Part shown: one piece after another, positions 35,148-46,058 of the stretch
How the letters are laid out: every line of letters starts with the position of its first letter
How positions within the stretch are numbered: position 1 is the stretch's first letter
NCBI GenBank assembly: GCA_028583605.1
Contig: CM053325.1
Coordinates: forward strand, 40,723,435 to 40,787,434
Direction of reading: 5' to 3'
Source of the DNA: Dastarcus helophoroides
Lineage: Eukaryota > Arthropoda > Insecta > Coleoptera > Bothrideridae
Length of the DNA: 64,000 bases
Program-made: the position numbers and the translations under genes
Notes under the pieces: model-generated
The model's database searches: none
Told to the model about the DNA's origin: nothing
What the model saw: only the letters and a program-made list of their open reading frames with translations

Positions 35148-37199
35148 ATGAATTTTGTTAACAATATTTCAGAACTTCCCTTTATTTTACACCCAATAAC
35201 TAACGAAAAAATTTTAATAGATACCGCTAGTTCAAAATCATTTGTTAATCCAAATTTAGCTAGAAATGAATTTAGAAAATTTATTAAACCAGATAAATTT
35301 CAGATATCAACTGTTCATGGCTTAAGTATAGGAAATTCTTCTATGATAACTTCTTTCCCGGATTTATTTAAAACAAATACCAAATTAAAATTTTATATGT
35401 TTAAATTTCATAAACATTTCGATTGGCTTTTAGGAATCGATACTTTAAAACATCTTAATGCTGTAATTAATTTAAAAGATAATACATTAGTTTTTCCGAA
35501 TTGTAAATTTCAAATTTGTTATCGTAAAACAACCCCCGAATTTTGTAGCATGGAATCCAACAAAGTTGCCGACCCTTTATCCAGAATAGAATGTCATGTT
35601 AATGAAAATAAAACTGAATCCCCCTTTCTAAAATATATGGAAGAATTTAACAAAAACTTTGACAATAATATAGATAAAGATAACGAATCCATGTTCGTCG
35701 AAACCGACACACAATATAAGGATGACGACTCCTTATCATCTAATGTAACATCATATGGTAATGACGACCTTCAAGGTGCGACAATTCATTCCAATGTAGA
35801 AGATCCAATTTTAGGAATACCTATTCTCGATAAACCTGTAAATCTATTTAAAAACCAAATTATAATCGAAGAAGTTCGATACTCCCCTAATAAACCAAAA
35901 ATTAATAAACTTTTCGATAATACTTTTCAAAGAATTAAATTTCAAATTTCAAAAAACAATTTCGAGCAGGAAACAATTCAACTCGTAAAAGAATATTTAG
36001 TCCCCAGAACAAAATATTATATTTATTTCGAGTCCCCAGTATATGAAAAATTTAGTACCATATTACAGAAATACTTCAAGAATGCTGAATTGCAAATAAT
36101 TAAATGTACTAAAATGCTAACTGATGTTGAAAATCCAGAACAACAAAATCATATTTTAGAAACATACCACTTAGGTAAAACAAATCATCGTGGTATCGAA
36201 GAGACATATAATCGCTTAAAAGAAAAATATTTTTGGCCCAAAATGCAAAATTTTATTCAAAATTACATCAACGAATGCGATTCGTGTAGATTATCAAAAT
36301 ATGACAGACACCCCTTAAATTTAAAATTAAATATTACCCCAACAGCTACAAAACCTTTTGAAATTATTCATATAGATAGTTTAGCTTTGGAAAAACAAAA
36401 ATTTTTAACAATTGTAGATTCTTTTTCTAAATATGCACAAGCATATCCTCTAATTTCATTACAAAGAACAGAAATTGCCAACAATTTAATATCATATTTC
36501 ACACATCACGGCATTCCCAGGTTAATAATCGCAGACAACGGTGGCGAGTTCAAAAACGACCTTTTACAGGAATTACTTAAATTACATAAAGTCAACATTC
36601 ATTTTATAAGTTCGCAACATCCGGAATCAAATGGCATAGTTGAACGTTTTCATTCTACGATTATTGAACACGTTCGCATCTTTAATAACAGAGAAAGATT
36701 TAAAGATGAAAATATTCAAACCAAAGTTAGATATGCGATATTAACATATAATAATACAAAACATTCCACAACTAAATTAACTCCTTTCGAAATAATTAAT
36801 GGTCACTTAGAAAATCCCGATCCTTTTGATATCAATTTAGAATACCAACTACTCTCAGATTACACCCAAAAACATAAAGACAGAACGAGAATACTCTATC
36901 AAGAAATCAAAGATAGAATTCAAAATCAGAAAGAAAAATATATTAATAATTCTAACAAAAATAAAGAAGATCTTCCTGATATTCCTCAAAAGGTATACGT
37001 GAAAAATATACAAAAATGTAAGAAAACAAAAAATAAATATAAAATTCAAACATTAGATAAGATTAACGCATTACGAAAAACAGGAAAAATAATTCCCCAA
37101 ACTGCTCAAACCACTGAGAACATCCATCTTTCAAATATTAAACGTCCAGCCAAACTAAAACAATTCCAATCTGTTGCAGGCCCCTCATCGGCATTGTAA
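35148..37199 (+). CDS. pol: Errantivirus Pol with protease and integrase, RT and RNase H deleted
   Basis: 683 residues from the first in-frame ATG; most likely made as a Gag-Pol fusion by the -1 slip. Protease is at the start (active-site DTA at residues 25-27, then LLGIDTL near 95-100). At about residues 123-138 the sequence jumps to NKVADPLSR, the tail of a Ty3/gypsy RNase H, so the whole RT and most of RNase H are gone without breaking the frame. Integrase follows: an HHCC zinc region (TNHRG...CDSC, about residues 345-380), then a catalytic triad at D410, D463 and E499, with the usual 35-residue D-E spacing. The C-terminus is lysine-rich. Relatives have a Pol of well over 1,000 residues. 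Confidence 0.85.
   Translation: MNFVNNISELPFILHPITNEKILIDTASSKSFVNPNLARNEFRKFIKPDKFQISTVHGLSIGNSSMITSFPDLFKTNTKLKFYMFKFHKHFDWLLGIDTLKHLNAVINLKDNTLVFPNCKFQICYRKTTPEFCSMESNKVADPLSRIECHVNENKTESPFLKYMEEFNKNFDNNIDKDNESMFVETDTQYKDDDSLSSNVTSYGNDDLQGATIHSNVEDPILGIPILDKPVNLFKNQIIIEEVRYSPNKPKINKLFDNTFQRIKFQISKNNFEQETIQLVKEYLVPRTKYYIYFESPVYEKFSTILQKYFKNAELQIIKCTKMLTDVENPEQQNHILETYHLGKTNHRGIEETYNRLKEKYFWPKMQNFIQNYINECDSCRLSKYDRHPLNLKLNITPTATKPFEIIHIDSLALEKQKFLTIVDSFSKYAQAYPLISLQRTEIANNLISYFTHHGIPRLIIADNGGEFKNDLLQELLKLHKVNIHFISSQHPESNGIVERFHSTIIEHVRIFNNRERFKDENIQTKVRYAILTYNNTKHSTTKLTPFEIINGHLENPDPFDINLEYQLLSDYTQKHKDRTRILYQEIKDRIQNQKEKYINNSNKNKEDLPDIPQKVYVKNIQKCKKTKNKYKIQTLDKINALRKTGKIIPQTAQTTENIHLSNIKRPAKLKQFQSVAGPSSAL
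37178..37179 (+). promoter_or_regulatory. Putative 3' splice acceptor for env mRNA
   Basis: TTCCAATCTGTTGCAG|G is a good acceptor near the 3' end of pol. The frame after it is the env frame, open and hydrophobic up to 37223, consistent with a signal peptide. Confidence 0.6.
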
Positions 37200-38836
37200 C
37201 CTCCTCTATAATAATCCAAAATGTGACACACAACCCAGGCTTACTCCCCATACATTTAGGTCAAGCAAAACTTCAAAGAACACAACACACATTTGTTCAC
37301 TTTTTCGACTTAATAGCAATAAAAAATGAAATTGAAAATCTAAACAGAAATTACAAAATTTTAAGTGACTTCACAGTTCACAATAAGCAACATTATAAAG
37401 AAATTGAAAATTATGTAAAATTAATTCGATATACTTCCAACTTAGTTGACAATAAAATGAATAACATTTACCCGCGTTCCAGTCGAAATAAAAGAGGCCT
37501 TATTAATGGCTTAGGCTCAGCTTTGAAATTTATCACAGGAAATATGGACGCTTATGATGCATCAAGAATAAACAAAATTCTTACACATTTGGAAAATAAT
37601 CAACACAATTTAGAAAACCAAATTCTAAATCAATATTCAATAAATAAAAACGTAATAGAACAATTCAACCTTACTGTTAGTAGTATTCAGTATAATCAAC
37701 ATTTGTTAAAAAATAAAATTTATAAAGTTATGGAGAATGTTCAAAATAATACAGGAGACATAATCGTATTACAAATTAAAGATTTATTAAATCAACTTCT
37801 CTTATCGTATAATACAATTGTGGATCTGCTTGTTGAGGTTGAAAATTCACTTACATTTTGCGCTATTGGTAAAATGCATCCCAACATCATAAAGGTTACT
37901 GATTATTTATCTGAATTAGAAAAAATTTCAAAATTTTATAAGGAACAATTACCCTTGCCTGTAGATATAAATAATATTTTAAATTATAAATCATTGACCT
38001 TGGTACATTGTATTCATAATAAAAACCAAATCAATTATTTTCTTACTATTCCGATAGAATACGATATCATTTTTGAATTATTCTATTTGGAACCGTTACC
38101 TACTTTGATACATTCAGAATATTACACGATTATCCCGAATTCAAAATTTTTATTAAAGTCAAAAGATAAAATAAAGCCTCTATCAGATATTTGTACTATG
38201 AGTGGCACATATCACTGCTCTTCCAAATTACTAATCAATGTCAACATCACCTGCGAGGAAAACATCCTGAAACAAAACATCCCTGAAGATTGTCTCTACA
38301 CGGAAATCCAAACCAAACAAGACCATATTGAGCCACTGCCCTATATCAACCAATATATCGCATGGATCAACTTCAAATCTGTCTTGACCCTACAATGTCC
38401 AGACAAGAAACAAATTATGACGCCGCATGGAATATTCCTTCTAGAAGTTTCCGAACACTGCAAAATTCTCTTTAATTCTGAAGAACTCCGACCTTTGGAA
38501 CCCACATATAATTCTCCAATGGTCATCGACATGAAGATGCCGCAACTTCCTGGCAAAAACAAAAAGTCCAACTTCTCAATTCAGTTAAAACAATTAAAAC
38601 TTGGAGCAATCGATCTTCAACCAGTCAATATAATCCAGAGACGGAAGGAAGACGTTTCCATCTTTTATCACACCATGCCCATCTACATTATAGGACTTCT
38701 CCTGGCTTCAACTATCGCAGCAAGGAAAATATACAAGAAGATCATTGGACCAAAGCCATCCTCAACCGAGGACCCCATTCAAGAGGATCCATCACCACGT
38801 CACCCTCGTCAGCTGCCCTCCGAGGCTTCCTTCTAA
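37180..38836 (+). CDS. env: Errantivirus envelope glycoprotein (second exon)
   Basis: Env is a membrane fusion protein related to the insect baculovirus F protein. There is no ATG near the start of the open frame; GTG at 37223 is unlikely to be used. The frame is open back through the splice acceptor at 37179, and a short upstream exon can supply the ATG. Seen here: a hydrophobic leader around 37184-37220; a furin-type RNKR at 37484-37495, directly followed by a glycine-rich hydrophobic fusion-peptide-like stretch; a long helical region; cysteine pairs in the C-terminal half; and one transmembrane segment near 38680-38725 (YIIGLLLASTIAA) with a basic, proline-rich tail. It appears intact. Confidence 0.8.
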
Positions 38837-38845
38837 GGAGGGAGG
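38835..38845 (+). other. Polypurine tract
   Basis: AAGGAGGGAGG directly precedes the 3' LTR and overlaps the env stop codon. This is the expected primer for plus-strand synthesis. Confidence 0.75.
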
Positions 38846-39210
38846 AATTATGTTGTTCAACCCTTTGGTTATTGCTGACCAAGGCAAGGCGCTAGGTCAG
38901 CACTCTGAAGTGATAAAACAATCGACGCTACAAGCGGACGAGGAGTTTCTCCAAATCAACGCGTGAATAGTCATCGCGTGTGGCCGCTCCGTGCCAGGAG
39001 TTTCTCCAAATCAACGCGTGAATAGTCATCGCATGTGGCCGCTCCGTGCCAAGAGTTTCTCCAAATCAACGCGTGTAAAGTCGTCGTGTGTGGCCACTCC
39101 GTGCCACAATTAATAAATTGTTAGTTTAAGATAAATTCGTTAAATGTAAAAACTTTGTATTTTTAATAAAATTGTTTTTAAAAATACAATCCGCTCGTCG
39201 AAACATTTAA

Positions 39211-39212
<2 letters not shown>
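38846..39212 (+). repeat. 3' LTR
   Basis: Near-identical to the 5' LTR, one base longer. It has the same three 55-base repeats (38941-39105) and polyadenylation signal. The (TA)n array continues directly after it. Confidence 0.9.

Positions 39213-39267
<55 letters not shown>
39213..39267. repeat. (TA)n microsatellite, right of the LTR element
   Basis: About 27 TA units, the continuation of the array at 33439-33476. Confidence 0.85.
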
Positions 39268-39270
<3 letters not shown>

Positions 39271-41203
39271 GGCTCTGTCTTTATGGTCTTGTCCACGGGG
39301 GTTCTACTTTGGCACGAAATTCAAATATACTGTTTGTAGCGCCCTCCCACGCAGTAACCGGAACTACCGTCCATTTATACATATATATGTAAATTAAATA
39401 TATTGCTTATAGTTCCTACATTTGTGTGCGGTGGCGCCTAAGAACGTAAACAAATTTAACTGTCATTGGATTTGGATGGAATGGAGGACGAAAACATCAG
39501 TCATCTTCGAGCAAAATTTTAAATAGTGTTGAAAATTAGGTACGAGGATTACTGGTAAGTAGAAAATTTTATTTATTTGTGGAAGTGAAGTATCAATCGG
39601 AATGACATCCTCGAATTCGGAAAAAAAACTGCTGAATCCCAAGCTGCCGGAATGTTTATAGAAATGGCGACTACAACAATAAACCGTTTTTTTAAATGAA
39701 ATTGTATGTTTTGTAAACCCTTTATAGTGCACTATCCCCCTTTGTGATTACCAAATACAAAAATAAGAAAAAGGTAACATTTAAAAAAATAAGATTTAAT
39801 GTAATCCGCATATACACTGTTTGCCCATTGACAAAGTTCAAATGATGCTAAAATTCACTTCTAACGTTTTGTAAAATATCTATAGGTATTTGTGGGATCG
39901 TTTGCTTAATAATATGTCAGAAACTATTATATATGATACTTTCTTTGTAATGAGAATATTATTATTACTACTTTACAGTGAAAATACAGTGATAAACAAA
40001 TGTATCCAAAATATCTTATTGTCACTACTGCTCGAACAAATACCTCCAGATATTTGAAAAAATGTTAGAAATTTTATTGTTAGTATGGACTTTGTCAACA
40101 TGCAAATGGAGCATACATGGACCTCGTTGACATTAAAAGCTACTTTTTTTCTTATTTTTGTCTTTGATGATTAGATATTCAACCAGGGGATTCAAGATAT
40201 TTCATTTGAAAAAAAAAAAAGGTTTTTTCTGACCTCCCGTAGTGAGCAAAATGCAAAAACGACTAAAATGTTGCAATTTTTTAAACAAAAATCGATCTGT
40301 TTTGGCAGGCACACCCCCTCGTAGTAAGAAAAAGGTACCCTAAAAGGTGTCAAACTTTCAACAAAAATCAACCAGAAATTATGTGGAAAAAATTTTCGCT
40401 GCTTTACTTGATTTATTTTAGTTAAATTCACTATCCAGTATATTATAAGTCATCTGTATCAATATTTAACTTCTAGAGAAATCTTAAAGCAGTTGAACTG
40501 ATAAATATATTTTAAAATTATTACAACTATTTAAATATGAACTTATATACAGGTATGAATATACATATTTAATAAAAATATTTAATGTTAAAATGGCAGT
40601 TTATTTTTTTACACGTCATACTTGAAATTGTTTTGAAATTTCCATTCATGTTGGTCACTTTTGTTTAATCTATAAAAACAGTAGTGCAATCCAACTGAAT
40701 GGACATTTCAAAACAGTTTAAAATTAATTTTGGATTTAAATTTGAATTTATAAGTCTGTAATGCAGGGTAACTGCAACGTGGCTATAGTCGATAATACAG
40801 GTTCCTAATTTTATGGCAATAGTTCCGGTCCCTGCGTGGGATGGCCGTTTTCAAAATAAAAAGCACAGAGTTGACACTCTTAACCTTTCTCTATGGTCTT
40901 GCCCATAAGGGTGAAAGTAATAGGAGTGGGGGCGAAACAAACCGAATTGTCATGTCATCCACTTATATCAAATTGCCTGCCGGCAGTTTTTGATATTAAA
41001 ATTGTAGCTACGCAGTGTCAAAATGAGAAAGGTTATTATAATTCATTAATGTGCAAGTCAGATATATATAGCTTAGGTTGGAAGTCTGTTGTTTAAAATC
41101 TGCTTTCTGTCGACTGTCGTCTGTCAGTTGAACGATTTAACGAAGGAAATTATGACCATATGTGGTTATGACGTGTGTTATTAATGTAAACAACAATTTT
41201 GCG
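39268..41203. other. Non-coding stretch with inverted and direct repeat blocks
   Basis: CCTCCCACGCAGTAACCGGAAC near 39344 recurs in inverse near 40820-40848 (GTTCCGGTCCCTGCGTGGGA), suggesting an old TIR element of about 1.5 kb. TATGGTCTTGTCCACGGGG (39285) recurs in direct orientation near 40893. The short open frames show no recognisable product. Confidence 0.4.
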
Positions 41204-41217
41204 GTAAGTAATCCTCT

Positions 41218-41849
41218 TAGGGATGATCGATATTAGAAAAACATCGATATTGACATCAATAATAACATCTGTTCAAAAGTATCGATGTACGATGAATATC
41301 GAAAGAAAAATATCGATGTCCGAAACCATCGATGTTTAAGGTAAAAAAAAAACAATCCATTTTATTATACGGTATACATATAGTAAGCGACGTAAGCAAA
41401 TTCATGGTAGATTGTTGGGTTACATTACTGCAAAAGATTGAGTTTACTGGACAGACATAGAGTACAATATAGCGTACATTTACTGTACCTGTTATTTCGT
41501 TTTCGAAGTTTCATTACAAAAAAACATTAACTTCTACTAATACTCGCTCTCACTTTATTCTTATATAAGAAAAAAATTTACCATGACATGAAATTGGCAG
41601 TTTTTTTTTGTTAGTTTTAACTTGGTTACATCGATCAGCGATATTTAGTGTATGCAACATTTGTTACACCTAATCACACTAGGTGGCCTAGCCCTAGACG
41701 TAGAGTGTATCGATATCGATGTTCCGATTTCATTCTCATAACATCGATGTGTCAATATTATCGAAAACTTAACATCGATACTAAAACATCTATGTTTTTC
41801 CACTAAACATCGATGTTCATTCACCATCGATGAATATCGATCATCCCTA
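41218..41849. mobile_element. hAT-type MITE in the first intron of the pogo-like gene
   Basis: The ends are TAGGGATGATCGATATT and its exact inverse. The 8-bp duplication AATCCTCT flanks it (41210-41217 and 41850-41857), the hAT signature. The interior is rich in ATCGAT blocks. The insertion lies 6 bases after the GTAAGT of an apparent donor at 41204, and the acceptor is at 41891-41892. Confidence 0.8.
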
Positions 41850-41892
41850 AATCCTCTTCATAATTAACAAATTGCTTCCCCTACTTATTCAG

Positions 41893-43462
41893 ATGAAATT
41901 CATGTCGTGTCAGAAAAACTTCTGAGGAAGTCAAGGCAGCAATAGAAGTAAATCGTGGTTCGTCTATAAGACAAGTAGCTAGAAACTACAATATATCTTA
42001 TTCTGCATTACAAAGACACGTTTCAAATTTCAAATCTCTGAGCGAAGGGAAAACATTCGAATATCGTCCAAATACAACAGTGAGACAAATTTTTACGCAA
42101 GAACAAGAAAACTTAATGGTAGAATATTTACAAAGATGATCAAAAATGCAGTATGGCCTTACATCTACTGATGCTAGAAAATTGGCGTATAAATATGTGA
42201 AAGCCCTGAACATTGAAATTCTCAAAAAATGGGGTGATGAAGAAAAGGCTGGACGTGAGTGGTTGTTTGGTTTTCTCAGAAGAAATCCTTGCTTAGTTTT
42301 GGGCACACCTGAGGCTACTAGTTTGAGTAGGTCCACTAGTTTTAATAGGCACAATATTACCCAGTTTTTTGATAACGTGCAAAATGTATATAGCGGTTTT
42401 ACATTTACTGCTGATGATATCTGGAATTGTGATGAAACGGGTTTAACAATGGTTCATAAGCCTCAACAGGTACTGGCAGAAAAGGGGTTAAAGCAAGTAG
42501 GCCAAATTACTTCTGGGGAGAGAGGACAGTTAGTGACTATGTGTTGTTTCATTAATGCTGCAGAGAATACAGCTCCGCCTGCTTATATTTTTCCTAGACA
42601 AAGGAATCTTGACATTTTAGGACATTCTGCTCCCCCTAATAGTTTAATTTTAGGACGGATGACATCGGAGAATTTTGTTAAAGTTTTTGAACATTTTGTT
42701 CTACATGCAAGGTGTTCTAAAGGAAGGCCGGCTGTTTTATTTTTGGACAATCATGAGAGCCATGTGTCTATTGAAGCTATTACAGCCGCCAGAAATTCAG
42801 GTGTCCATCTGATCAGTTTCTTCCCGCATACAAGTCATCGCCTCCAGCCGTTGGATGTGGCAGTTTATGGACCATTCAAAAGTCGATACAACCAAGCTTG
42901 TGACAATTTTATGGCATTTAATCAAGGAAAGCCCATTACAATTTACAACCTAGCTGATTTGTCTCAAAAAGCCTTTGTTCAGGCTTTCAGCAAATCTAAT
43001 ATTGCCAAAGGCTTTAAACGAACAGAAATATGGTCCTTTCGTAGAGATATGTTTTCAGATGAGGACCTTTTAATGGCTGCTGTTACTGACCGTCCGTGTC
43101 CCCTGGAAAGCACAGGGTCTCGGGAACTTCCTACAACTGCAGCAACTGATTTGTTAAGACCAAGCGCCCCAAATCCCTCAACAAGTCAGGTAGATAATTT
43201 TAAACTGCTCTTCTAGGCAACAATAATTTAAGCCTTTTTGTATTTTCAGATGTCTCCACAAGATGTAGTCCCCTACCCCAAAGCAGCTCCAAGAAAAGAT
43301 AAGAGATCAGGAAAGAAACCAGGACAAACCCGAATTTTAACTGATTCTCCAGAAAAAAATGAAATAGAAGACCAGCGAAAAAAGAAAGTGAAATTACATT
43401 TAACAGAAGCAGAAAAGGAGAACTCTAATAAACCCAAAAATACACGTAAAAAAAGAATATAA
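41893..43462 (+). pseudogene. pogo/Tigger-like transposase pseudogene
   Basis: Transposases of this Tc1/mariner branch cut and paste their element at TA sites. Seen in order: a psq-type helix-turn-helix (EEVKAAIEVNRGSSIRQVAR), a CENP-B-type helix region (KKWGDEEKAGREWLFGFLRR), and a DDE endonuclease domain with IWNCDETGLT, VLFLDNHESHVS and FPHTSHRLQPLDVAVYGPFK. A TGA at 42137-42139 interrupts the frame where relatives have a cysteine. The frame around the start codon is also broken. A 60-base phase-0 intron (43190-43249, AG|GTAGAT to TTTTCAG) joins the catalytic part to a basic tail (YPKAAPRKDKR... EKNEIEDQRKKK). The catalytic part is otherwise intact, so inactivation is recent. Confidence 0.8.
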
Positions 43463-44884
43463 TATAAAGAATAACGAATATTTCGATATTGACCTGGATA
43501 AATTTAAAACCTACCTAGAAAAATTATTACCCATTCCTCCTGCAGCATAGCCCATTCCTCCTGCATGCAGGAGGAATGGGTCAGTGTGTATAATTTATCT
43601 TTTTTTTTTCTTGTTATTTATATATCAACAGTGGGATTTTAATTCTTTTAAATATTAAAGTATACTTATACAGCTACGCACTGACTGTAAAAAAAACAGG
43701 TTGTACCAAGTTCTTTTAAATTTTGTGGGCCCCAAAGGAAAAATGACCCATTCCTACCCACCTTCCCCCACTATTAGTTTTTCAATAAATACAGTTTGAT
43801 AGATAACTTTAAAAAGTAATGGTAAGTTTTGTAGTTATTCCCTTTTGCTATGATTTTAATTTATGTTTAACCAAATTTATTAATAAAAACATTAAACTTG
43901 TTTGTAAATTGGTTCATAAAAAAGTTTAAGTAAAACACAGCATTTATTTAAGATGCCCATTAAGTGTTAATTTTCTTGCGTCGCAATTTCTAATTGCGTT
44001 TTATTCCCTTTATTATTTATTGATTTATTTATTTATTTATTTTTCATGATTTGCTCCTGGGACTTTTACGGTACACAAGAAAGAATTAGTTCTAGTTGTC
44101 ATTAGTCCATGAGAAGCTTTGTTACATTTGTTACATACTTACTGTGCATAGCATGTTGTAATTCATATTTCAATATTCCGCTTATTATGTAAGTTGTACT
44201 TTAATACATATGGTTAATGTTTTTTATCTTGAACCAATAAAACATCTGTCTATTATATATTTCGTATTATTCATTTTCCGTTTAGCATATTAACCATTAA
44301 GTACATTAATTATTGATGAATTTTCCACGTTAGCTAAAAATGTAGGCTTATTTCTGCATTTTCATTTGTAATTAAACAATACCTTGTGACATTTTCATTG
44401 TGCAAAAATAAAACGTCAAATTTTTTTAGTTACAATGGAAAATGCAGTAATTTCACTCAAAATTGGAATTTGAAAATGGCGCGTATTGCCATCCACTTCT
44501 GTCACTTCGTTGCTCTCGCTTCAAATGTAACCTGTCCTTCTTAATATTTATGTTTCGTGGTCCTGTCTTTTGGGTCTTTACCATATATGTAATACTTCTA
44601 TATGGCATGTTTTGTCCCTTTGTTTGTGTCAAAAAGGCGCGATGGATATATGTGTTTGTCTTTTTCAAGGACGGAATATAGTAACCAATCCCAAAGTTTA
44701 TTTCAAATATCCCTCTCCTCATCAGTTGTCATTCATTTATTAGTGTTCCCGCCCATCTTGTCATCTGTTCCCGCTATAAATCAATGAAGCTTGTCCTTGA
44801 AAGAGTACGACATATACTTTCATCTCATCTTTTTGACAAAGCATTTTGCAGTGGCGGTTATACACAACACGCCATATAGAAGTA
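43463..44884. other. 3' flank of the pogo-like gene
   Basis: It contains the perfect palindrome at 43551-43580 and a related CCCATTCCT copy near 43746. Open frames at 44453-44787 have no recognisable product. Confidence 0.4.
43551..43580. repeat. Perfect 30-base palindrome
   Basis: CCCATTCCTCCTGCA is followed directly by its reverse complement. A further direct copy of the left half starts at 43530, and TGACCCATTCCT recurs near 43744. It may be the terminus or sub-terminus of the pogo-like element. Confidence 0.85.
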
Positions 44885-45905
44885 TTACATATGTGGTCTT
44901 TACCACAGTATAGATATTAGCTTACGCATACAGTAGCAACAAGTGTCGGTACCTTTGATCTTGAAGTAGCTAAAATCGTTGACCTTCAATGGAGCCAACC
45001 ATGTTGGAGATTGTGCGCGCCCGCGAAAATTTAAATTTATTTATTAAACAAAACCATCAAGTTTATTAATTTCAATAGTTTTTACCGTTTAAATTCTAAT
45101 TTACTACTTTAAAAATAGTCCAAAAATACTTGTTCTCGTGTATTTTTTAAATAATGTGTATTTTGTAATAACAGATAACCTGATAAGTGTAAAAAATACA
45201 CAAAGAAAAACTAAACACAGGAAATTAATTTCTACAGGAAACAACTTGTTTATTTTTTTGGATAAAACTGGCAAATGCGAGTATAATATCAGTTTTTTTT
45301 AATAAAAGAAAATTGGGTGTACCCGAATATTACCGTTTGCCGTCTTTTGGAAATTAAAAAGAAGCTGATTTTATCAAATTTATCAAACATGTAAATTTGT
45401 CTCTTTTCTCATTTATTTGGTTTCATTTCATCTTATTAACGCAATGAATTATAAAAAGACAGACATTTAATTAAAACTGATCCAGTGTTGCCAGATGACC
45501 TAAACATTATTCGCGAACAATCTCCTTAAAAATCCCACAATTCGGATGAAAATCCCTAACCACATCAAATTTCTAGAACATCCATAAATGTAGATAAATT
45601 GTCTTACATTTTTACCACGAATAAATAATATATGAACGTAAAATAAAAAATCATATTCGCTCAAGTGGTGATTTTCCCGAACACTTGTCAACTCTGAACT
45701 GACATTCAGTTACCCAACGCTCATAGATCTTATTTCTGGTTATCATAGAACACTGCGACGCCATGTTCGGGATTGTGCAAATTGACGCATAAGTAAACAA
45801 AATTCGTGACAAAATTTTAGCACTTTGTCGCTACTGTATGCGTAAGCTAATATCTCATAAAGGAATGTAATATCTATACTGTGGTCTTTACCACAAAACA
45901 TATAT
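44885..45905. mobile_element. About 1-kb TIR element
   Basis: AGATATTAGCTTACGCATAC followed by AGTAGCAAC (near 44915-44945) recurs in inverse at 45831-45860. Outside it, TGTGGTCTTTACCACAGTAT and its counterpart extend the repeat to both ends. The interior shows no gene. Confidence 0.6.
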
Positions 45906-46058
45906 ATTTTTACCTAGCCTTCAGACGGTACAGATCAGTGCTGTTTCTTGTGTAGAGAGTGTCCCTAATAGAGGTGAGATACACCATTTTGAAATTTCTT
46001 GTTTTATCTTCTGAAGGGTGATTTTCTCCGAATAGAGAATCCTCAGGGTACCCCGGAA

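Larger units (their letters stand above)
33477..39212 (+). mobile_element. Errantivirus-like LTR retroelement lacking reverse transcriptase and RNase H
   Basis: The 5.7-kb element has two 366/367-base LTRs, a primer-binding site, gag, pol, env and a polypurine tract, the layout of insect errantiviruses (gypsy/17.6 group). Intact relatives are about 7-7.5 kb. The LTRs differ at only two places (GCGTCG versus GCGGACG near 33568, and one G/A), so the insertion is recent. It sits in a TA array, as expected for a group that inserts at TA-rich sites; the target duplication cannot be resolved there. All three frames are open, yet pol lacks RT and RNase H. The element is therefore non-autonomous and would depend on a relative for copying. 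Confidence 0.9.

Noticed and set aside
37223..38836. GTG at 37223 as env start codon
   Set aside because: Eukaryotic initiation at GTG is unlikely; the frame is open upstream through a good splice acceptor, so the start is better supplied by splicing.
42146..43216. Domesticated host gene derived from a pogo transposase
   Set aside because: The upstream stop, the broken start and lack of evidence for selection make a recently dead transposon the simpler reading.
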